Of a stretch of 32,059 nucleotides of DNA, positions 27,095 through 32,059 are shown piece after piece (position 1 is the stretch's first letter; each line of letters starts with the position of its first letter). The notes beneath the pieces are model-generated. The model was not told where the DNA came from and did not search any database. It saw nothing but the letters and a program-made list of their open reading frames with translations. Made by a program: the position numbers and the translations under genes. The stretch spans positions 1 through 32,059 of the forward strand of contig CAIJOK010000075.1 in NCBI GenBank assembly GCA_903822205.1, written 5' to 3'. The DNA comes from an uncultured beta proteobacterium. GTDB taxonomy: Bacteria > Pseudomonadota > Gammaproteobacteria > Burkholderiales > Burkholderiaceae_C.

Positions 27095-28531
27095 TTATTT
27101 GCCGATACAAAATTGGGAGAATATCACCCCCAGCAAGTCGCCCGGGGTCAATGCTCCGGTGATCTCAGCCAAGGCGTTTTGGGCCAGACGCAACTCTTCG
27201 GCTAATAGCTCTGGCATTAGCACGGGCTGCATCAGATGGCTGAGCGCTCTCTCCAAATGCTGTTTGACCTGTTCCAAAGCCTGCACATGGCGTACACGGG
27301 CCATCAAGACCCCCTCGGCGTTGGGTTGTCTGCCGGCAACTTGCAAGATATGTTGTCGCAAGTTCTCCAATCCATCGCCAGTTTTGGCAGACAAGACCAC
27401 GCCAGCCGGCCGATCATGCCAGTACGCAGGCGGCGCGGCATCGGCCTTGTTCCAGACATCGACCAACACCCCATGACGGGACTTGTTTTTGGCAAGATGG
27501 CTTGCCAAATCTGCATCAGTTGCCGCATATTCTGTCGCATGCAGGCGGGTTAAATCGTGGATGAACAGCACTACATCGGCTTGTGCTACGGCATCGTGGG
27601 TACGTGCCATGCCGATTTGTTCAATCAGGTCTGCGCTGTTGTCGTGGCTGGATCGCAGCCCCGCTGTGTCCTTCACGTGGATGGGGATGCCATCGATCTG
27701 GATGGTTTGCTGGATCACGTCCCGCGTGGTGCCCGCGATGGGCGTGACGATGGCCAACTCTGCGGCAGCCAAGGCGTTGAGCAGCGACGATTTGCCCACG
27801 TTGGGCTGGCCGGCGATCACCACTTGCAGACCCTCTCGCAACAAGACCCCCTGGCGGGTTTTTTGCATCAAGGCATCCAGACTGTGCTGCAATCTGCCGA
27901 GCTGTTCCACAGCGTCGGTAGGTATTTGCGGGTCAAAGTCTTCATCTGGAAAGTCAAGGGCGGCCTCAATGTGTGTGCGCAGGTGTGTCAGATCGCCCTG
28001 CAAGCGATTGATCTGTTGTGAAAACTCGCCGGCCAGTGAGCGACTGGCGCTGCGGGCGGCGGCCTCAGTGCTGGCATCGATCAAGTCGGCGATGGCCTCG
28101 GCCTGGGTCAGGTCGATCTTGTCGTTCAAAAAAGCCCGCTCAGAAAACTCGCCGGGATGGGCCAGTCGCAGATGCGGCAAACACGGCAAACAGGGTTGAT
28201 CCGCATCGTCGAACTCGCAAGCGGCAGACAAACAGCGTGCCAACAACAATTGCAGTACCACAGGACCACCGTGGGCCTGAAGCTCAAGCACGTCTTCGCC
28301 GGTAAAAGAATGCGGTGCCGCAAAATAAAGAGCCAGTCCAAAGTCGATGGCCGTGCCGTCGGCATCTAAGAAAGCGGTGTAAGTGGCTTCACGCGGGCGC
28401 AAAACCTTGCCGCACAAGCGCTTGGCCAAAGGCATCAGCCCCTTGCCACTGACGCGCACCATGCCCACTGCTGCCCGGCCCGGGGCCGTGGCGATGGCGA
28501 CAATGGGGTCTGGGTGTATGTGCGATGCCAC
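27095..28531 (-). CDS. mnmE: tRNA uridine-5-carboxymethylaminomethyl GTPase
   Basis: 478-residue GTPase that, with MnmG, modifies wobble uridine 34 of several tRNAs. It has the N-terminal tetrahydrofolate-binding domain ([21 protein letters not shown]), the helical domain, an inserted G domain with GQPNVGKSS (241-249), GTTRD (267-271), DTAGLR (288-) and NKAD, and the C-terminal FCIGK with the conserved Cys. Start is GTG at 28531. A short insertion with CLPCLP around residues 113-118 is unusual. It lies downstream of yidC across a short repeat-filled spacer. Confidence 0.95.
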   Translation of the reverse strand: MASHIHPDPIVAIATAPGRAAVGMVRVSGKGLMPLAKRLCGKVLRPREATYTAFLDADGTAIDFGLALYFAAPHSFTGEDVLELQAHGGPVVLQLLLARCLSAACEFDDADQPCLPCLPHLRLAHPGEFSERAFLNDKIDLTQAEAIADLIDASTEAAARSASRSLAGEFSQQINRLQGDLTHLRTHIEAALDFPDEDFDPQIPTDAVEQLGRLQHSLDALMQKTRQGVLLREGLQVVIAGQPNVGKSSLLNALAAAELAIVTPIAGTTRDVIQQTIQIDGIPIHVKDTAGLRSSHDNSADLIEQIGMARTHDAVAQADVVLFIHDLTRLHATEYAATDADLASHLAKNKSRHGVLVDVWNKADAAPPAYWHDRPAGVVLSAKTGDGLENLRQHILQVAGRQPNAEGVLMARVRHVQALEQVKQHLERALSHLMQPVLMPELLAEELRLAQNALAEITGALTPGDLLGVIFSQFCIGK

Positions 28532-28532
28532 G

Positions 28533-28569
28533 GTTAAAAAAGCTTAAAAAGGCTTAAAAAGGCTTAAAA
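28533..28569. repeat. 10-bp tandem repeat between yidC and mnmE
   Basis: GCTTAAAAAG-type units repeat about 3.5 times between the yidC stop (28564-28566) and the mnmE start. The yidC stop codon is inside the last unit. The array also occupies the place where the mnmE ribosome site would be expected. Confidence 0.85.
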
Positions 28570-30291
28570 CGTGGGCCAGTGAAATTTGGGGGGAACGCCC
28601 ATGCGGACGTTGATCAGCCACTGTTGGGCGATCGACAGCACGTTGTTGGTGATCCAGTACAGCACCAGCCCTGCCGGGAAAAAGAAGAACATCACGCTAA
28701 ACGCCAGCGGCATAAACCACATCATCTTGGCCTGCATGGGGTCAGGGGGTTCGGGGTTAAGCGATGTCTGTAGCACGGTGGTCAGTGTCATCACCAAGGG
28801 CAGAATGTAAAAGGGGTCAGGTGACGATAGATCGTGAATCCAGCCTATCCAGGGCGCATTGCGCATCTCCACACTGGCCAACAACACCCAATAGAGCGCG
28901 ATGAATACCGGAATCTGGATCACGATGGGCAGGCATCCTCCCATGGGGTTGACCTTTTCTTCGCGGTACAGGCGCATCATCTCTTGTTGCATCTGCTGGG
29001 GGTTGTCCTTTAGACGCTCGCGCATGTCCATGATTTTGGGGTTGATCGCCTTCATTTTGGCCATGCTGGCGTAAGCCTTTGCGTTCAACCAGTAAAACCC
29101 GGCTTTGAGCAGCACCACCAATGCCACGATGGCCCATCCCCAGTTGCCGATCACAGTGTGTAGCAGATCAAGCAACCAGTACAGGGGCTTGGCCAGAATG
29201 GTCAGCCAGCCGTAGTCTTTGACCAGTTCCAGCCCGGGGGCAAGGGATTCCAGCACTTTTTCCTCTTGAGGGCCGGCAAAAAAACGGGCCTCTATGGTTT
29301 TGCGTGCACCTGGAGCGATGGGTTCCAGTGGGGCGATCATGCCCACAGCGTAGAGATTACCGGACAGTTTGCGCATAAACAGCTCGCGCTTGATGCCGTC
29401 GGCCAGCATCCAGGCACTGGCAAAGTAATGCTGAACGATGGCCACGTAGCCGTTGGACGAGGACCTTTCAATGTCAATTTTGTTTTTGTCAATGTCAGCA
29501 AATTCAACCTTTTGGTATTTTTTGGCATCGGTATAAACCGCAGGGCCTGTAAATGTTGAATAAAACGAAGACTCACCCAAGGGCTTGCTGCCGTGACGCA
29601 CCAGTTGCAGATAGAGCTGTGGGGCCACCGCTGCCGTGCCCATGTTTTCAATCTCATGCCTAACCGCTACGGCGTAGCTGCCGCGCGTCAGGGTATAGGT
29701 TTTAAGCAGTCTGACCCCACCCTCCACGGGTGACTCAAACTTGAGTTCAAGGGTGTTGCTGCCGTCTTGCAAGGTGCGAAGACCTTTCATCAGCGTCATG
29801 CGGGATTTGTGGGTGGGCAAAGCACCTGCGTCACCCCCGCTCATGCTGGCGATCAAGCCGGATTGCGCCAGGTACGTGTGGTCAGCGGTGTTGTCCAGCA
29901 AGACAAAGTTTTTACCAACAGGTTTGCTTTTGTCGGCCATGTCCACATGCTTTAACAATTCGGCCCGAACCAGCGACCCGCCCTCGGTGTCGAGTGTTAG
30001 CTTGAGCACATCGGTCTGGACCTCTATCGTCTGATGCTCTGCCTCATGGGTCTGTGTGGGTAAATCAGTCGTAGTCCCGGCAGGCACTGGGGTATTTGTT
30101 ATCGAATGCGACGCAACTGGCACGCCGTCACGGGCGGCTGTGCTGGCAGGTAGCCGCGTTGGGTCTGCCGTCTGAGTGGAATGTGCAAAAAAAGTGGCAG
30201 GGCGACCGTTATAAACCTGCCACTGATCCCACAACATCACGATTGAAAAACCAAAAATCACCCACAAAATGGTGTGCCTAATATCGTTCAT
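28564..30291 (-). CDS. yidC: membrane protein insertase YidC
   Basis: 575-residue inner-membrane insertase working alone or with SecYEG. It has an N-terminal TM (about 7-25), a large periplasmic beta-supersandwich domain (about 60-350), then five TM segments of the insertase core (LLDLLHTVIGNWGWAIVALV, GCLPIVIQIPVFIALYWVLL, PFYILPLVMTLTTVLQTSL, MPLAFSVMFFFFPAGLVLYW, NNVLSIAQQWLI). The periplasmic P1 domain marks it as the Gram-negative type. Position between yidD and mnmE is the standard one. Confidence 0.96.
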   Translation of the reverse strand: MNDIRHTILWVIFGFSIVMLWDQWQVYNGRPATFFAHSTQTADPTRLPASTAARDGVPVASHSITNTPVPAGTTTDLPTQTHEAEHQTIEVQTDVLKLTLDTEGGSLVRAELLKHVDMADKSKPVGKNFVLLDNTADHTYLAQSGLIASMSGGDAGALPTHKSRMTLMKGLRTLQDGSNTLELKFESPVEGGVRLLKTYTLTRGSYAVAVRHEIENMGTAAVAPQLYLQLVRHGSKPLGESSFYSTFTGPAVYTDAKKYQKVEFADIDKNKIDIERSSSNGYVAIVQHYFASAWMLADGIKRELFMRKLSGNLYAVGMIAPLEPIAPGARKTIEARFFAGPQEEKVLESLAPGLELVKDYGWLTILAKPLYWLLDLLHTVIGNWGWAIVALVVLLKAGFYWLNAKAYASMAKMKAINPKIMDMRERLKDNPQQMQQEMMRLYREEKVNPMGGCLPIVIQIPVFIALYWVLLASVEMRNAPWIGWIHDLSSPDPFYILPLVMTLTTVLQTSLNPEPPDPMQAKMMWFMPLAFSVMFFFFPAGLVLYWITNNVLSIAQQWLINVRMGVPPKFHWPTF

Positions 30292-30468
30292 ACAATTTAT
30301 ACAATTTTCATGGTCAAAAAAGACAGAGAAACTAATTACAATAAGTTAAATACGTTATTTAATTAATAAAAATCGCGCCAACGCACGTCTTGCTTGCATG
30401 GGGTGCTATCATTATTATATTTGTAAAGCATTTAACTTTTTGTGGATACACACAAGGCATCAAGGCGG
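30292..30468. other. AT-rich yidD-yidC spacer with palindrome
   Basis: About 177 bases, clearly AT-rich against its neighbours. It contains a perfect 17-bp palindrome (TTAAATA-CGT-TATTTAA, 30346-30362) and one near-DnaA-box (TGTGGATAC, about 30441-30449). It may hold a yidC promoter or operator; I see no ORF or RNA gene. Confidence 0.5.
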
Positions 30469-30711
30469 TCAGACTTCACGATGGGGTTTGGTGGTACTGC
30501 CAGGCACGGGGTCAACCCCTCCAGCGCACCAGGGGTGACAGCGAACCACGCGGGCGAGTGTGAGGCCCATGCCCCTGACAGCACCGTGCCGTTGCAAAGC
30601 CTGTAGCGCATAGGCTGAGCAAGAGGGCTGAAACCGGCACGATGAGCCCAGGCAAGGGCTGATCAGCAGACGATAGCCCGTGATCAGCCAGGTCAGCAGT
30701 CGCACCATCAT
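30469..30711 (-). CDS. yidD: membrane protein insertion efficiency factor YidD
   Basis: 80-residue membrane-associated protein that assists YidC-dependent insertion. It has an amphipathic N-terminal helix (LLTWLITGYRLLISPCLG) and the family signature CRFQPSCSAYALQAL, then RVVRCHPWCAGGVDPVP. Its ATG overlaps the rnpA stop (ATGA). Confidence 0.95.
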   Translation of the reverse strand: MMVRLLTWLITGYRLLISPCLGSSCRFQPSCSAYALQALQRHGAVRGMGLTLARVVRCHPWCAGGVDPVPGSTTKPHREV

Positions 30712-31121
30712 GTCGTTGCAGGTTTCGTAGTCGACCGCGACACCGCACGTACCAACAATTGCAAAAGCTCGCTGCGAACAGCGGCCTTCAAAGCTTCTGA
30801 AGTGGCACTGACAAAGTGCTGACGGTCAAAGCCCGCGCAAAGGCGTACTGCGTAGGCAGCAGGTGGTAAAGACGAATGGAAACCCGCGCTCACGCTGTAA
30901 ATTTGTCGACGGATGGTGTTGCGGGTAACGGCACGCTTAGCCCAGCGTTTAGGGAGGATCACACCCAGCCACACATCGTGCAGGCCAAACAAGGGCATGG
31001 GCGACGATTGACAGGCTGCGGCATCCAACGCCACCTGGTGCAAGACAAAATGCACGGTTCGCGCCAAAGCCCCACCTGCTTGTACCGCCAGAAACTGGCG
31101 ATGAAACCGGATGCGTTGCAA
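30708..31121 (-). CDS. rnpA: ribonuclease P protein component
   Basis: 137-residue protein cofactor of RNase P, which helps the catalytic RNA cleave 5' leaders from pre-tRNAs. The RNR motif (KRAVTRNTIRRQIY) is clear, and the N-terminus (RIRFHRQFLAVQAGGALART) matches the family. The start is TTG at 31121, since there is no ATG in the right place. It lies between rpmH and yidD as usual, with ~90 bases to rpmH. Confidence 0.92.
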   Translation of the reverse strand: MQRIRFHRQFLAVQAGGALARTVHFVLHQVALDAAACQSSPMPLFGLHDVWLGVILPKRWAKRAVTRNTIRRQIYSVSAGFHSSLPPAAYAVRLCAGFDRQHFVSATSEALKAAVRSELLQLLVRAVSRSTTKPATT

Positions 31122-31212
31122 TTGTCAGCCGCTACGTGGTTACTGGCCGCAGCCCAAAACCAAGCCACAAACCATCTCTGAAGCCCTCATGCTGAGGCCG
31201 TACCGGTATTGG

Positions 31213-31347
31213 TCAAACGGCCAGGCGCTTGCGACCCTTGGCACGGCGAGCATTGATGACGGCGCGACCGCCACGGGTTTTCATACGGGCCAAAAAGCCG
31301 TGAGTACGGGCACGGCGAATTTTGGAGGGTTGGTAAGTGCGTTTCAT
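31213..31347 (-). CDS. rpmH: 50S ribosomal protein L34
   Basis: 44 residues, [20 protein letters not shown] then [20 protein letters not shown], the complete invariant L34 sequence. The ATG at 31347 follows AGGAA by about 8 bases. The frame is open upstream to 31602, but that part is not L34. Confidence 0.98.
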   Translation of the reverse strand: MKRTYQPSKIRRARTHGFLARMKTRGGRAVINARRAKGRKRLAV

Positions 31348-31595
31348 TGCGTTTATTCCTGGGAATCTGAGACAGCCCGTGCCAAATAGCCTACAGCAGA
31401 CGACACACGGCATACGGTCAAGAGGGGGTGTTCGCCCCCGGGCGGCGGCGAACCGAGGATTATCACCAACTTTGGACTCGTCACTGACGAGACTCCGGCT
31501 ATCAGACCCTGACAAGCGCGGACGACAATGCGTCTCGACCGTAGGCAGTTGTTTGTCCTGCGAAAAATTCCAAAGTATTGCTCCCACAGTGCGCC
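31348..31595. other. rpmH-arsR intergenic region
   Basis: About 248 bases between divergent genes. It contains a GC-rich hairpin-like stretch (GGGGGTGTTCGCCCCC at about 31424-31439), a short inverted repeat CTCGTC-ACT-GACGAG (about 31477-31491) and a -10-like GATAAT on the minus strand near 31456 that could serve rpmH. I see no cluster of DnaA boxes and no dnaA. Confidence 0.45.
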
Positions 31596-31922
31596 ATGTC
31601 ACCCTCTCAAGCCGCCACAGATCCTTCAGACCGCATGTTCAAAATGGCCGCCAAGTTATTTGGCGTTCTGTCTGCACCCACGCGGCTGAAAATCATCAAA
31701 AGTGTGTGTGATTCAGAGAAAAATGTCAGCGAATTACTGAGCGAAATCAAAACGACTCAGCCCAATATGTCGCAACACCTCAATACCTTGTACAGGGCCG
31801 GGATTTTGGGTAAACGCCGTGATGGCGTGCAAATTTATTACAGGGTGATCGATTCGCGTGTCACCGCTTTGTGTCACTCGGTCTGCTCACAAGTTCACAC
31901 GGACAGCCCCACCGTACCGTAA
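31596..31922 (+). CDS. ArsR-family winged-helix regulator
   Basis: 108-residue DNA-binding repressor from the ATG at 31596. The winged helix is clear: [18 protein letters not shown], the recognition helix [16 protein letters not shown], and the wing [14 protein letters not shown]. It has Cys in SVCDSEKNV and in ALCHSVC near the C-terminus, placed somewhat like the redox/persulfide Cys pair of BigR/SqrR-type members; the ELCVCDL-type metal site of ArsR/SmtB is absent. No target operon is inside the window. Effector unknown. Confidence 0.85.
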   Translation: MSPSQAATDPSDRMFKMAAKLFGVLSAPTRLKIIKSVCDSEKNVSELLSEIKTTQPNMSQHLNTLYRAGILGKRRDGVQIYYRVIDSRVTALCHSVCSQVHTDSPTVP

Positions 31923-31981
31923 CCGTTTAGACCCCCCATGCCAAATGCAGTCACTCCAGTGGAGGCAAACAACATTTGTCA

Positions 31982-32059
31982 TTCCCGCGAAGGCGGGAAT
32001 CCAGTGTTTTTGGATGTTAAAGGATGCACATGAAGTCTGGATTCCCGCCTTCGCGGGAA
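31982..32059. repeat. REP-like inverted repeat at the window edge
   Basis: A 23-bp arm (31982-32004) is perfectly repeated in inverse (32037-32059), with 32 bases between. Each arm contains its own hairpin (TTCCCGC-GAAG-GCGGGAA). This is the form of dispersed REP/MITE-like elements in betaproteobacteria. The window ends exactly at the second arm, so the element may continue. Confidence 0.85.

Noticed and set aside
30438-30452. A near-DnaA-box in the yidD-yidC spacer as sign of oriC
   Set aside because: A single imperfect box; no cluster and no dnaA.
1-32059. CRISPR array, toxin-antitoxin pair, or defence island
   Set aside because: The only direct repeats are short contiguous arrays without spacers, and every sizeable frame is accounted for by housekeeping genes.

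Overview
This 32 kb window is mostly housekeeping chromosome of a betaproteobacterium, most likely Burkholderiales and probably near Comamonadaceae. I base that on gene clusters rather than on any marker search: accB-accC-prmA-DUF3426, etfB-etfA, dapA-bamC-purC, rpmH-rnpA-yidD-yidC-mnmE, a long-type PurC, a UvrD with a Cys-containing insert, and FmdB/DUF502/AspRS in a row. Base composition is moderate, with a few markedly AT-rich spacers.

Layout. (1) 1-1730: a decayed genomic-island scar. A diguanylate cyclase relic, broken at both ends, is joined head-to-head to the frameshifted N-terminus of a tyrosine integrase, which lies just beyond the 3' end of a tRNA-Ser(GGA) gene. (2) 1.8-7.5 kb: uvrD helicase, a chemoreceptor with a CheR/CheB docking tail, a periplasmic rhodanese-like protein without catalytic cysteine, and nudB. 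(3) 7.5-14.2 kb, almost all minus strand: a truncated small membrane-protein ORF, engB, purC, bamC, dapA, zapA, a ZapB-like coiled-coil gene and aspS. (4) 14.3-21 kb, minus strand: DUF502, FmdB, etfA, etfB, DUF3426, prmA, accC, accB. (5) 21.2-27.1 kb: mpl on plus converging on an RhlE-type RNA helicase, a CytX-like NCS1 transporter divergent from apt, and a conserved-looking gene of unknown function. (6) 27.1-31.35 kb: the usually origin-proximal set mnmE, yidC, yidD, rnpA, rpmH on minus. (7) 31.6 kb to the end: a small ArsR-family regulator and a REP-like inverted repeat that runs into the window edge.

How the genes fit together: purine metabolism (purC, apt), fatty acid initiation (accBC), lysine/peptidoglycan precursors (dapA, mpl), envelope biogenesis (bamC, yidC, yidD), division (zapA and its coiled-coil neighbour), translation and RNA processing (aspS, prmA, mnmE, rnpA, rpmH, rhlE), and beta-oxidation-type electron transfer (etfBA). 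I do not see a complete novel defence or metabolic system. The noteworthy signals are the collapsed island at tRNA-Ser, the cysteine-less rhodanese, an in-frame hexamer array directly before accB, recurrent short tandem duplications at gene borders, a non-discriminating-type AspRS, and an rpmH cluster with no dnaA beside it.
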